Shown in pieces: positions 34,701-45,861 of a stretch of 64,000 nt of DNA. Position 1 is the stretch's first letter. The number at the start of each line of letters is the position of its first letter. The stretch covers positions 5,472,134 through 5,536,133 of the forward strand of contig CM035304.1 in the NCBI GenBank assembly GCA_002900995.3, given 5' to 3'. The notes beneath the pieces were generated by a model. That model was given only the letters and a program-made list of their open reading frames with translations, did no database searches and was not told the DNA's origin. Made by a program: the position numbers and the translations under genes. Source of the stretch: Ganoderma boninense (Eukaryota > Basidiomycota > Agaricomycetes > Polyporales > Polyporaceae).

Positions 34701-36806
34701 TCACCGATCCGCCGCGAAGATCTCATCCACAACTCTCTCGACCAGCTTCGCCTCACGCACCTGCATGTCCTCCTTACTCACAGCCTGCCCACTCTCAGCG
34801 CGCTCGACCGCCCTCCGCCACTCCTGCACCTTCTCCTCGAGCACCGCCTCCCTCGCACGTGCGAGCCGCGCCGTCGTCTGGAGGCCCAGCACCTCCGCCT
34901 CTGCGTCCTCAAGCGGGTGCGCGCGGGCACACAGCTCGACGTACGCAGGGCGGCGCCAGGCGGGGATCCCGTACTTCTCGGCGAGGAAGACGCGCTCGAC
35001 CGGGTCCAGCGGCGGCGAGGCCGCGTCGAGTGCGGCGATGGCGTGCGTGCGCGCCGCGGGGAAAGAGAGGTGCGATGCGGTGGAGAGGAGGAGCACGAGG
35101 TTGAGGATCGAGTCGTATTGCGGGCTGGACGCGCTGTGTGAGAGGAAGTGGGGGAGATCAGTGTTTGCAACGGTGAGTCGTACGATCGGCCCATGGCATC
35201 ATGGCACGCACCCGTGGTAGAGGAAGTGGAGGAGACACTCGAACTCGCGCGTGGAGACGTCCGGGAGGATGACGGCGGCGCGGTCGGTCTTGCCCGCGCC
35301 GTTCCCGAGCTCGCGCTGGAAGAAGTCCTTGAAGTACGTCGAGTCGCGCTCGAGGAAGTACCGGTGGATCCGGAACAGCGTGTTCTCGACCTGTGGTGCA
35401 GTGTAGATTCGTTCAACGGTGGCGCAGGTGAGTGGGCCACACAAACTCTCAGCGAAACCAGAGCGGGGACTCACGCGAAGGATGACGAGCTCGTCCTGGA
35501 GGTAGAACGTCGAGTGGCGCAGCGCGGGCTCGTCCTCGGGCGACGGCGTGCGCTCGATCTGCTTGCTGCTTCCCGCGTTCCCCTCCTTCGCCGAGCTGCG
35601 CCGGTCCAGCACGGGCGAGGACGGCCGCGTCTGCGCGAGCGTCGAGCCCGGGCTCAGCGGCGCCGGGGCGGACATCGCCGCGGGGCTCATGCGGCCGCCG
35701 CTCGACGCGCGCGACGGCGGGCGGAAGCTGCTGTCCTCCGGCGCAGATTGCGGCCTTCGCCCCTCGCCCTCCTGCTCGGACGGGAATGGTGGTTGCAGCG
35801 CGAGAGGCGACTGGGACGGGGAGAGGATGGGCGACATGGTGGCGCGCTGGGAGAGGCGGTGGGTGGAGATGCGGGGTGGCTCTGGGGTGAAGAAGAGGCG
35901 CTCTGCGTCGGACGCGGAGGGGAGCTCGGGGAGCGAGAGCGAGACGAGGGGAGTTTGGCAGAGCGCAGGTGGTGCGAAGCCGCTGTCGTCCGACACGGGG
36001 GACATCTCCATCATCCGGCGCTGGGCCACGCTTGTGCTCATGCTCGTGCGTTTCACCTTCGTCTTCGCAGAGCGGCGCGGGCTCCCGCGCGGGCTGAATC
36101 CGTGCACAGGGTACGGCTGGGGCGACGCGCGCGGCTCGTCACGGTCCATCTCCACCACGACGCGCTCGACAGCTTGGGCGCCGCGCCAGGGCGAGTGCGG
36201 GTGCGGGTACGAGTGCGGCATGCCGTTACTATTGTTGTTGTGGCCGCTATTGTCCTCGCCCTCGCTGTCGGTCTCGACGCGGGGGCTGCGGTACTTGTGG
36301 TGGCTCTGGGCACGCATCGCCGGGGGCGATGCGGGCGAGGAGCGCGGCTTGGACGAGCTTCGCCGGCTGAGCGGGACGTCGACGTGTTCGCGGTCGCGTT
36401 CGCGGTCACGTTCAGGGACGTCCGTGGGTGCGGGCGCGGCTGGGCGGGCCTGTGGTTCCCAGCCATTCCTGTCTGCGTACACCTCCTCCTGCGCCTCCCG
36501 CGCCAGGCTGAGCATCGGGGCCAGGGCTTTGCGGAGAGGCGAGGGCATCTCAGACGGGGGTGACGAGAGCGTCCAGGGATCGGGAGACTGTGAGTGTGGC
36601 GGTCGTTCGGGTCGGAGGTTGGGACTGGGGGGCGTGCCCATTCTGGGAGTCGACATGGATGAACCACCGGGGTAGGGCCGTGAAATCTGGTCGTTGTCGC
36701 GTGCGCGATAGAGCTGCTGCGAGGAAGATGCGATGGGGGAGGCCTCAATGAGGAAGTTGGTGTCTGTGCGTGCGCGATGGGCAGCGGGGCGTCCTGGGGT
36801 GTTCAT
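34701..36806 (-). CDS. BTB2: BTB/POZ-domain protein with long disordered N-terminus
   Basis: Three exons (36806-35475, 35390-35212, 35133-34701) sum to exactly 647 residues. The first 440 residues are rich in Ser, Pro and Arg, with SP/TP sites and an Arg-Glu-Asp run (PERDRERDREHVDVPL). The BTB core is VENTLFRIHRYFLERDSTYF, then STREFECLLHFLYHG and SILNLVLLLSTASHLSFPAA, with a helical tail that ends AADR. TATAAA at 36881-36886 lies just above an in-frame Met at 36863, so the Met at 36806 (MNTPGRPAAHRA) is chosen. It is a paralogue of BTB1 with the same intron sites. BTB domains dimerise and bind partners; the target is unknown. Confidence 0.82.
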
Positions 36807-37715
36807 ATCGGGGCCGTCGAGTATGTAGGCTCTGGGAACGAGATGGGATGGACGGCGGGGCACGGGGCCTGGTGGCGAGTTTTATACGGTCCCTTGAGCC
36901 CTGCCGAGGGGCACGTTGTCGGGGCGTGGGCCGACTACATCACTCACCAGGCGCTTCGAGGCGCGTGTTGTTCGCTGTTTCTGGCGCGAGCCGTGGCCAT
37001 TGTTCTAGTGGACCGAGCGTGAAGGTGTACGGAGCTCAAGGTGGCCGCGAGCTTGACGTTCTCAATGCTACTCGCATGGTTTGGGATGTGGTCTAGACAT
37101 AGGAGATCGCTCAAGAAAGCGGGTGGAACAAGTCGACGATCCCACAAAGTTCAGAATTGATGGAACATCCTTCGGGCGTCTTTGCTCGACAATCGTCCAA
37201 GTTTCCTCGGCCACACAGTCAAGCTTGCACTTGTACACGGTCATACGGTCGCCGACTGCAACTCTTCCACCCACCTCTAAACCACACTTAATTTTCCCAC
37301 TGACCCGACGCTGGAGACCTTGGCAGTCGTCAGATATGTGTGAGATTGCCCAGTGACTGATAGACTTGGTCGGAATATTCGCCGCCCAGTGGCAGTAATC
37401 CTTCTGTACAGCGCTAGGTGACGAGTCGGATGAGGACAGCACATAGACGTAGTCCCTCCACCAACGTAATGGGAAGCGTTGTCGATTCATGTTTGTTACC
37501 GTACAGCCACTCACAAGACCATCCTTTCCTTCTTCAGCTGAGCTTCTGGGAAATTTCAAGTTATTATTGTTGCGGCTATCGACACCTCGTCCCACGCGCA
37601 CAAGTCTGCATATGCCTGACGTCGATAAGCGGAGAGCCCAAGAATGCCTTTAACCCGCCAACGACACGACGAAGGGGCCGCTCAGCCTGCCGTCAACGCC
37701 CCAAGCAACTTTGCG
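36807..37715. other. Intergenic region between BTB2 and the amidase gene
   Basis: About 900 bp with the BTB2 TATA box (36881-36886) and the amidase promoter. A 177-codon open frame on the minus strand (37068-37601) contains several Cys and Trp but matches nothing I know and has no supporting context; I leave it uncalled. Confidence 0.4.
36881..36886 (-). promoter_or_regulatory. TATA box of BTB2
   Basis: TATAAA on the minus strand, 75 bp upstream of the preferred ATG at 36806 and only 18 bp from the rejected upstream ATG. Confidence 0.5.
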
Positions 37716-39952
37716 ATGCGACTAACCATAGGCTCTCTCTTCGCCCTCTTCCTCGCCTTTGCGTGGGCCGGGATGGGGTTCAAACAAGAATCCGCACGCG
37801 CCCCAGCACCGTCACAGTTTCCAGACCTGTACGAGGCCTCGATAACGGAGCTGCAGGACGGCCTGCAGAAGGGTCTCTTCACCAGCGTTGATCTCGTCAA
37901 GGTAAGTCCATCACCTACACCTTGGGCGTTGATTGATAGAGCAAGCAATCTCCGGCGGCAGGCCTATTTCGCAAGAATCGAGGAAGTGAATCTACAAGGA
38001 CCTACTCTCCGCGCCGTTATCGAGACGAATCCGAGCGCCCTCAAGCAAGCTGCCGCGCTCGACCTCGAACGCCGCACGACCGGGGCCCGTGGTCCCCTCC
38101 ACGGCATCCCCATCATCCTCAAGGACAATATCGCCACCCTCTCCAGTGAAGGTAGCTCCCCCCCCGGTCTGCCCATCCTCTTCCATTCTCTTTCTCTCCC
38201 ACCCTTCCCCCAAGAGGCACATCGCGCTGACCCCCCTTCCTCCCACGCACTCCCCCAGGCATGAACACGACCGCCGGGTCCTTCGCGCTCCTCGGCTCCG
38301 TCGTCCCGCGCGACGCGCACGTCGCCGCGCAGCTGCGCGCTGCGGGCGCGATCCTGCTGGGCAAGGCGAACCTCTCCGAGTGGGCCAACTTCCGCGGGAA
38401 CGTCCCCTCGGGCTTCTCGGGGCGCGGCGGCCAGACGAGCGCGCCGTACGTGCCCCTGGGGGACCCGTGCGGCTCCAGCTCGGGCAGCGGCGTCGCGAGC
38501 GCGATCGGGCTCGCTGCCGCGGCGCTGGGGTCGGAGACCGACGGGTCGATCGTGTGCCCGAGCGGGCGCAACAACCTCGTGGGCATCAAGCCGACGGTGG
38601 GGCTCACGTCGCGGGCCGGCGGTGCGTGGTCTTCGTCTTCATGCGCCGTTGTGTGGGTGTACTTGTGTGTGGAGGGACGCTGAAGCCGAGCGGGTGTATG
38701 CGCAGTGATCCGATTTCGGAGCACCAGGACACCGTCGGGCCCATGGCGCGCTCTGTCACGGACGCGGCGATCATCCTCTCCGCCATGGCGGGGCGCGACC
38801 CGCGCGACAACTTTACGCTCGCGCAGCCGCGTGTCGTGCCCGACTACACCGCCGCGCTCGATGCGCAGGGGCTGCGCGGGAAGCGGCTGGGGGTCCCGCG
38901 CAAGTTCTTCGGGGGGCTCAGCTCGGCCGTCGTCGCGGCGTTCAACGCGTCGCTCGAGACGATGAGGGGGCTGGGCGCGACGATCGTCGACCCCGCGGAC
39001 TTCCCGGACTTCGAGGAGTTCGCGGCGTCGAACAACGAGTCGATCGTGCTGGGCACCGACTTCAAGGTTAGTGTTTGCGTTTTTTTCTGGAGTACCTGGT
39101 CGTCAATTAGAGCGAACTGAGCTTGGGTGTGTCACGCGTTCTGGCTTGCTCAGGTCGACGTGAACCGGTATATCTCGGAGCTCCTGGAGGTCCCGACGGG
39201 AGTGAAGGACCTCGCCGGCCTGATTGCGTTCAACACCGCGCACGCCGACGAAGAACTCGTCCCTCCGTTCTGGACCGACCAGTCGCAGTATGCCCGCTTC
39301 CCGCTTCCCGCTTCTCCTGCGCATCGACTGAATACCAACCAACCTTAATACCAACGTTTAGGTTCATCGCGTCCGAGAACACGACCGTCGACCAGGCCTT
39401 CTTCGACGCGCTCGCCGCCGACAAAGACCTGGGTGCCACGCGCGGCATCGACGCGTCCCTGCAAGCGTTCGGCCTCGACGCGCTCCTCCTCCCGACAGAC
39501 GTCTCGTCCGGGCCCGCGGCGATCGCTGGGTACCCTATCATCACCGGTGCGCATACATACCTTCTTCTTGCATTGTGCATGTGTTCTTGCGGACCCCCCG
39601 CGCTAAGCCGCGCTATCGTCCCGACTGCGGATCCAAATCCAACTAACCTAATCCCAATCCTAATCATGCACGCGCACATGTCCCGGCAACTCTCGACGCA
39701 ATCCGCGCCGGCACACCAGTCCCCCTCGGCTTCCTCCCGCCCAACACCACGCTGGCCCCAGCGCGGCCGACGCGCTCGAGCGGGCCCAACCAGCCGTTCG
39801 GGCTGTCGTTCCTGGGCACAGCGTTCAGCGAGTTCGGGCTCGTCTCGCTCGCGTTCGCGTATGAGCAGGCGACGCACACGCGCCTCCAGGTGCTCGCGTT
39901 TCCCGAGGCGATCCCCAAGACGCAGCTCGCGGACATCGTCCGGGCCGCGTGA
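37716..39952 (+). CDS. Secreted amidase-signature family hydrolase
   Basis: Several exons from MRLTIGSLFALFLAFAWAGM (signal peptide or signal anchor) to a TGA at 39950-39952. The amidase signature triad is complete: Lys in GIPIILKDNIAT, the cis-Ser in GDPCGSSSGSGVASA, and the nucleophile Ser in ETDGSIVCPSGRNN. Other family motifs are GKANLSEWAN, VGIKPTVGLTSRAG, HQDTVGPMARSVTDAA, and PNQPFGLSFLGTAFSE near the end. These enzymes hydrolyse amide bonds. The substrate here is unknown, but extracellular members are common in wood-decay fungi. An upstream in-frame ATG at 37644 would add 24 polar residues before the hydrophobic segment, so I prefer 37716. Confidence 0.9.
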
Positions 39953-40426
39953 GAGTTACAGTGACTTCTCGCTGGCCCCATGGTCGACGTCAGATCTACT
40001 TGTCAGTGCAGAGTCCAAAATCTATAGCGCGGGTAACGACAGGGAGGATACACTAGCCCCAAGGGGGGGGGGAGCGAGATTCAAGTGATGTAAATGTAAA
40101 GCTAGCGATGTACAGTAGCGCGATAGTGTCCGGATATGGATGTACATGTACCGATGATGGTGATGGAGTGCGTGCTTAGGATGGGGAATGCGGCGATACA
40201 GCGGGTGTGCGACAACTATCGAGTGTGTCCGACAAGAGGGTTTTTGGTCCGTGTACGATGCCAGTGCGTGTCGAACGATAAATAGAGGGTTGTCCCAGAG
40301 TCCCAGAGTCCGAGTGATAGATAGTTCGTGAAGTGCGTGAGTCCGTTGGGCAATACAAAAATATCGTCGTGAGGAGGTAGCGTGCAGGGTGAATCATGAG
40401 CGGCATGATCTGTGAAGTTTGGAAGG
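39953..40426. other. Intergenic spacer downstream of the amidase
   Basis: About 470 bp between two convergent genes. A run of 9 G occurs near 40063-40071 and a short tandem cccagagt near 40292-40307. No gene was seen. Confidence 0.4.
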
Positions 40427-40719
40427 TCAGCGACCAGCATAGAACGGGATCGCGGGAGGCTTCGGAGACCGACCTGGTCTATTTAGGATCGTGGAAGAGT
40501 CGTAGCGTTCGCCATATGCTCATGAACTCACGGGTGCGCCCGGGCACGCCGCATATAGCTATGTGGCTTCTGGGTGGGGACAGCAGCAGGGGTGTTGACG
40601 ACGAGCACGGGCTCCGGGTGCGCGGGGCGCTGGGAGGCGACGTCTCCGAGCGGAGCCGCGCTGGCGGTGGCCGCTAATGCGACGAGCGCCGCTGCTAGGA
40701 TGGTGCTGAAGAGCTGCAT
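40427..40719 (-). CDS. Small secreted proline-rich cationic peptide precursor
   Basis: Exon 1 (40719-40532) starts MQLFSTILAAALVALAATAS, a clear signal peptide ending near AAP. The mature part is rich in Pro and Ala and has a dibasic site (SYMRRARAHP). A GTGAGT donor and TAG acceptor (intron 40479-40531, 53 nt) join a second exon encoding a Pro-rich tail (PGRSPKPPAIPFYAGR), 79 residues in all with an exact codon sum. Without splicing the frame stops after RARAHP. The dibasic site could allow processing, but this is inference. No family was recognised. A TATATAT lies near 40930-40938, which would imply a leader of about 180 nt. Confidence 0.5.
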
Positions 40720-41737
40720 GGCTAGCTGGTATGTGGGTAGCTTGGCTATCTCACCGGGAGGGTACTCGCCATGAGATCTCATGAATGGAAGGAATGGTCT
40801 GGTCTGGAGACTCACCGGAGGTATTAGAAGGACAAAGGGTAGAGGGGTGGCGTCACCAGGAAGTGGGGGAGCAAGGTGGGGATGGGGAAGTCGGAGGGAG
40901 GGAGGCTCTGTCAAGCACGCCTGGAGGTGATATATATGAAAGGGTGCCGCCGTTTGCGGATGGCGAGGCGCAGTGGGACAGCGCTGGGGTTGCGGTCAGG
41001 GGGAAACCGGGCGTGTGCGGGGATGGAGGGGCGTGGCGAGACCTTGCGACGAGGCTGTTCTTAAATAGTTGTGGGCGGGAACTTGTCGGCTTCACTTCAC
41101 CCGGATCCTGGGCATTCCAATCCTCTCCGAGAGTCCAACCAGTGAGCGAAGATTCCGGGATCGAGCTGGCGGGGTGCGGTGACCAAGGGAGGGCGTATGG
41201 GAGGCGTAAGGGAGGGGATGGTGGCGAGTGCCGGAAGACAATCAGTATGCGAAATACGTCACCGGTGCTGCTGCGCCGCGCTACACAGCTTGATGGCAAA
41301 TCTCCTCACTGACATCGATGCAAGTTCAACGAGCCGGGCTCGTTGCCCTCCGCCCACAAACTTGGGTATGTATGGGGGCCAATGTTGTGGTTTCATCTAA
41401 GCTGGCTATGGCTATGGTGGCACTGGTAGTGCACGCCTGGCAGAAGATGAATTTCGGAAAACTCGCCATTTAATGGGCGCTTATATCATGGTCCTACACG
41501 TGGTGGCTGTTCTCTTCCTGAAGTGGACACCCAACCACCAATGATTGAAACTGGCATGCTTTCTCCTTCTCGTTGTCCGATGCCTTCACAAAGCTCTTTC
41601 ACAGTACAACGTGGCTCGCTCATGCCAAATTCAAGGCACTGTCTTCCCATACAAACGATGCGGATAAGGCTTGACCACTATCCACCAACTTTCTCCCTAC
41701 AACCACCACAGTTCCTTTCCCCCTGCGCTCGGTCGAA
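40720..41737. other. Divergent intergenic region between the secreted peptide gene and K2
   Basis: About 1 kb with two promoters facing away from each other. TATATAT-like sequence occurs at 40930-40938. Overlapping open frames in 40785-41300 look like chance frames in GC-rich DNA. Confidence 0.4.
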
Positions 41738-43787
41738 ATGCTTGGAATGGACCTCAACCCAAACACCATCCTCATCTCAAATCGCGACCGCGATCCCGAT
41801 GAAGTGGATCCAGAGGGGCGCAAGCGCCGCCTCTGCGGCATCTGGAAACGCGCTCCAGACGGCCGCTACCTCGAGAAGGACAAAGCCCCCGTCGGCTACC
41901 GCACGCCCAACGGCCTCGTCTGGGGCCACACTACCGACGAGCTCTGCCTCATCGAGCGCAATCCGGGGCTACCCATCTACACCCAGTACTCGCGCAGCCA
42001 GCTCAAGGAGCTCGGCGAGTACTACGACGACGCAGCGTGGGACTGCACGCCCCTCGTCCGTCCGCGTGTCAAGCGGCCTTGGCCCGTCCTCAAGCTCCCA
42101 AAACGCCACCCCGCGAACACCACACCCCCCCTCGGCGCCATCGATGGGGGGTGCGACGAGGAGCACGACGAGTGTTGCACGTACACGATCCGCTGGGACG
42201 AGTTCAGCGATGACCGCAAGGGCAAGACCACCCCACGCGCGGGCCAGCCACCTCCCGCGTGCTCGACCGACCCCGCTAATCCGTGCACGGGCTGCTGGCT
42301 CCCGAACCACCCGGACGCGGCGTCTGAGGAGCGGCTGCGGAACCCGGCAGGGCACATCTATGACTACGTGTGGTGCGAGCACTTCGCTGCGAGTGCGCAG
42401 GAGTCGGGCGAGCCGTGCGCGTTCCTCGCGCAGAAGACGCACTTGATGATCTGGGAGCCGCGTATCTTCGCAGACTTCACTGGCGTGCTGAGGTTCGACG
42501 CGTTCAGGGCGTGGCACAAGTTCCTCCCGCCCGGGGCGCTGGAAGCGCTGCCCGAATACTATAGGGCGACGGCTGAGCACCCGAAGGTGTCTGGGCTGCA
42601 TCCTTGCAAGGACTTGCTTTTCTCGTTTTCTGTCACTGATCTCGATCCTGAGAACGAGGAGTTTTACTATCAGGCTCGGGAGAATGGCTTTCGAGTCCGC
42701 GACGCCGACGACAAAGCAAAGACCGCGAACGCGCCTGGACTATTCAGCATCAAAGACCTCCCCAAGCTCGAAGAGTTCATTCCAGAAGGCCTCTTCCCGG
42801 ACGTCCTGCTGGTGCACGACCCCGGAAAGCTCACCAACCACAGCCAACTCGACCTCGAAAGCGAGCCTGTCAAGTACAAGCGCCTCCTGCCAGTGATAGC
42901 GAAGGCTCACAAGAAGGCCTCAACAACCGACCGCGTCGCGCACCTGCACCTGCACAAAAGCAACCACCTCGGCACCGGCCACCACTCGCACGTGTACCGC
43001 GCGCCCCTGACGCTCCCCCCGCCGCTGTCCGCGCGCTCGCGCACGGGCCAGTGCACCGTCGCGGCGAAGCTCGCGGTCCCGCGCGGCACGGCGCACGCGG
43101 CGCTCGCGCACGAGGCACAGGTCTACAGCGCGCTGCCAAGGCACACGCAGGAGGAGTACTGCGGGTTCAACATCGCGCCCCCGTGCAACTACCCCGTGCC
43201 CGTCGGCGCGATCGCCCCCAAGTTCTTCGGGTACTACGTGCCTGTTGGCGAGGACGGGGAGGCTTATGCTGAGGAGGAAAGTGAGCATAAACGGTGCGCC
43301 GAGTGGTCGAGGTCGTGCAGGGTCGAGCGGTGGACGTCGCCGATCCTGCTCATGGAGGAGTGCGGCAGGCCCGTCGAGCCGGACAAGTTCAGCGCGGATG
43401 AGCGGTGCGTGCCCTTCCCTCCCTCTCCCACTTTCTCTTTCTCCTCCTCTCCCGCTCGGTCGCTGACGGATGAACCCGATCCATCGCAGGACGGAGTGCT
43501 TCTCGCTCCTGCACCGCCTGCACAAGCTCAACATCCTGCAGGGCTCGCCCTACGTGCGCAACGTCCTCGTCCAGCCTGGGCCGCTCACGCACCCCCCGGA
43601 ACGGCGCTCGCTCGACACGCCGAGCTTCCGCATCGTCGACTTCGGGCGCGGGGAGGTGTACGCGGAGCACGAGGGCATGACGTACGAGGAGCGGGAGGCG
43701 GCGCGGGACGCGTTCGCGGCGCACATCAGGGACGAGCAGAAGGGCGCACACCAGGAGATGCTGCTCGAGCATCCGTGTGGATTTTGA
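41738..43787 (+). CDS. K2: kinase-fold protein lacking the catalytic Asp (pseudokinase-like)
   Basis: Two exons (41738-43404, 43490-43787; phase-2 intron, 85 nt) sum to exactly 654 residues. The N-terminal part (about residues 25-130) has DKAPVGYRTPNGLVWGHTTD and RVKRPWPVL, shared with K3. Around residues 335-350 is KLEEFIPEGLFPDVLLVHDP, also in K3. The kinase-like part has the glycine loop LGTGHHSHVYRAPL (about 408), beta-3 Lys in VAAKLAV (about 442), Glu in HEAQVYSAL, FFGYYVP and ILLMEECG. The catalytic loop reads QGSPYVRNVLVQPG, with Ser where Asp is needed. The metal site FRIVDFGRG is kept. ATP or metal binding looks possible, phosphotransfer doubtful. A second possible frame past the donor is intronic. 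Confidence 0.82.
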
Positions 43788-44220
43788 GATTGAGATGGGG
43801 TGGTGTGTACGGTGAAGGAGATGAAGATGGCTGGGGTCCTGGTCCAAGCTGCTGTGTTATGTCCAGGCATCCCCATTGATACTTTGTGCGCCTCACTCGT
43901 GTTCCATTGTCCAGGACCTTTGTATGAAAACCTTGGGGCGTGGTGATGGGACGCCTCCTGTGACGCATAGCGAACTATACAACGACGATTGTCGATGAGA
44001 AGCTGCCGTTTCCCGTCCTTCGCGAAGCCTTGTTATCAAACACGTTGCGGCGGGGATCATGCACGCACACACAAGGATTGTATATGCGCGCCAGCCTGAG
44101 ATACAACTACAAAGGTGCGTTCGACAGTCCACGAACCCTACAGCTATGTTACATCAATGATTGCGGTGATTTCTGTTGTGTTGTGACGACAATGAGTGGT
44201 GTCCGTCTATGCCCAATAAT
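43788..44220. other. Convergent spacer between K2 and the HABP4-like gene
   Basis: About 430 bp of presumed 3' UTRs. Nothing else was seen. Confidence 0.45.
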
Positions 44221-44887
44221 TTACAAAGCCTTCACGGCGGTGGTCTAGACAGAGACAGAACAAAAAGCAGTCGCGGTCAGCGCATGGCGTCCATCATCAG
44301 AGAGAATCGAAGCCGAAGCCGAAGCAGACGGGGAAACGCGCATACATACATTAGCGTCAGAGACGATGGGAACGGGGTGGGTGGGGGAGGTCGAGAGCAC
44401 GGGCGCGGTGCGCGCGATGGACGCGAGGTCCGTCTCGGGCGACTTCAACGCCTTCTTGCGGAACTCGATGCCCTGCTTGATCTCCTCCGCGGTGAGCGCG
44501 CTCCCGCGCCGCTCGGTCGCAGAGCGCCCTGCCTCGCGCTTCGCAGCGGGCGAGCCTTCGGTCGTGCACCAAGGGAGCGCAGATGCAAACCCAAACCCAA
44601 ACCCAAACCCAAACAAACGGAAGTTACCGTAACCGTTACCGCAGTCAGCGTTGGGTGCAATCGGGGGGGAGGAGGAGGGAGGAAAAGAGGGGCGTACCGG
44701 ATTCCTCGTCGAGCTCGGCCTGCTCGTCCTCGAAGGCGGCGGTCTCGATCTGGAGCTCGTCCTCGAGGCTGCCCCAGTTGTGGGGGCCTGCGCCGCGCTT
44801 GGGGATGTGCTTGTCCATGCCGTTCTTGGCCTCCGAGCGGTCCTTGTTGATCGCGTTGGGGTAGGATGCGCGGGCCGTGCGGGTCAT
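44221..44887 (-). CDS. HABP4/Stm1-like RNA-binding protein, short form
   Basis: Three exons (44887-44698, 44555-44350, 44244-44221) sum to exactly 139 residues. The core KDRSEAKNGMDKHIPKRGAG followed by PHNWGSL matches the hyaluronan/mRNA-binding (HABP4/PAI-RBP1) domain, where a similar G-rich motif precedes NWG. A Glu-rich stretch follows, then basic residues and a tail ending TTAVKAL from the 24-nt last exon. Family members such as yeast Stm1 and human SERBP1 bind ribosomes and mRNA and act on ribosome storage and translation. This role is inferred from family only. Upstream in-frame Met codons up to 45085 would add a Pro-rich leader; 44887 gives the standard start. Confidence 0.72.
44587..44614. 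repeat. AAACCC hexamer microsatellite in an intron
   Basis: Just under five tandem AAACCC units (GGGTTT on the coding strand) inside the first intron of the HABP4-like gene. The unit differs from the fungal telomere repeat TTAGGG. Confidence 0.8.
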
Positions 44888-45861
44888 GGCGGTGTGCACA
44901 GGCTCTGGAGGTGGAGGTGGTGTGGTGGAAGGAAGATAGATGCGCACTAGGAGCTTGGGGGCGGGTGGAGAAGCGGTGGTACGGTGGTGGGTGGGGAGAG
45001 AGGGGTGGGAGGCGTGCGGGCTAGGCTCGTTATATATCGGTGCTGCGCCACTGGGGACTCTGGGGGACGGGCTGGGAGGGGTCACTGGGCGTGGTGACCT
45101 TCGCGGGTGTTCGCTCGCGTGACAGGGACTCCTGGCCTGAAGATGGCGGCCAAATTGGAAAAAGGAGCGAGCCCGTGCCCGGACGCAGCGTCACATTTCT
45201 GGGACGTTCCAAACCGCTCGAATGTCGTGACGGAGACATACGCGCATTGAATTCGAGTGCTCCCGCCCCGGCCTGGTCCCGTCCTTTTCTCCGTCTCCAC
45301 ACGACCCGCTCTGGCCCCCGGTGCGACGTCATGGCCGTGGCTTCCATCATCGGTGCGTATGTCGCCAGCGTTGGTTTGTTCTTCCCGAACAACCTTCGCG
45401 ACTTACAGTGGCGAAATGGCGCGGTGCGGGTACGGATGCGTGTGATCACAAGAGCAGGGGTGTGTCGCGTGCTGGCGAGCAAGAATGGAGCCTCGCGAGG
45501 TCATCGTGACCCAGCGGACGAATGACCTATGCGGGGAAACGTGGGAAACTCACGGCATAGACCCGGGCGTTGCCGGTTCAGGTGCATCGTAAGGCAGGGA
45601 CCCCGGCACACCCGCATGCGGCACAACAGCGGGACACTGGACAGCCCGAAACTGCCTCTGCCGCTGCCGCCGGTGTCCTCGAGCTTCTATCCACGACGAT
45701 TGCGGCTCCTTCTGCATCTTCTTGCTTCGTCTTCGGCCTTGCACATCAACTCGATCCGTTCTTAGTCTTCTGTCTTCCTTCCTGGGCGCGACGACGGCCT
45801 TGACGACGGCGTTCACCGCCAGTACTAGCACTCCTCCAGCGACCCGCACGCAGACGCAGAC
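44888..45861. other. Divergent intergenic region
   Basis: About 970 bp between the starts of the HABP4-like gene and the 5-phosphatase gene, holding both promoters. Open frames here overlap each other and show no motif. Confidence 0.45.

Noticed and set aside
35148..36563. 471-codon plus-strand frame over BTB2
   Set aside because: Arg/Ala/Gly-rich shadow of the Ser/Pro-rich coding strand of BTB2, with no domain.
37068..37601. 177-codon minus-strand frame upstream of the amidase
   Set aside because: No family, no clear promoter or splice context; left as part of the intergenic region.
44587..44614. Possible interstitial telomere repeat
   Set aside because: The unit is AAACCC/GGGTTT, not TTAGGG, the array is under five copies, and it sits inside an intron of a normal gene.
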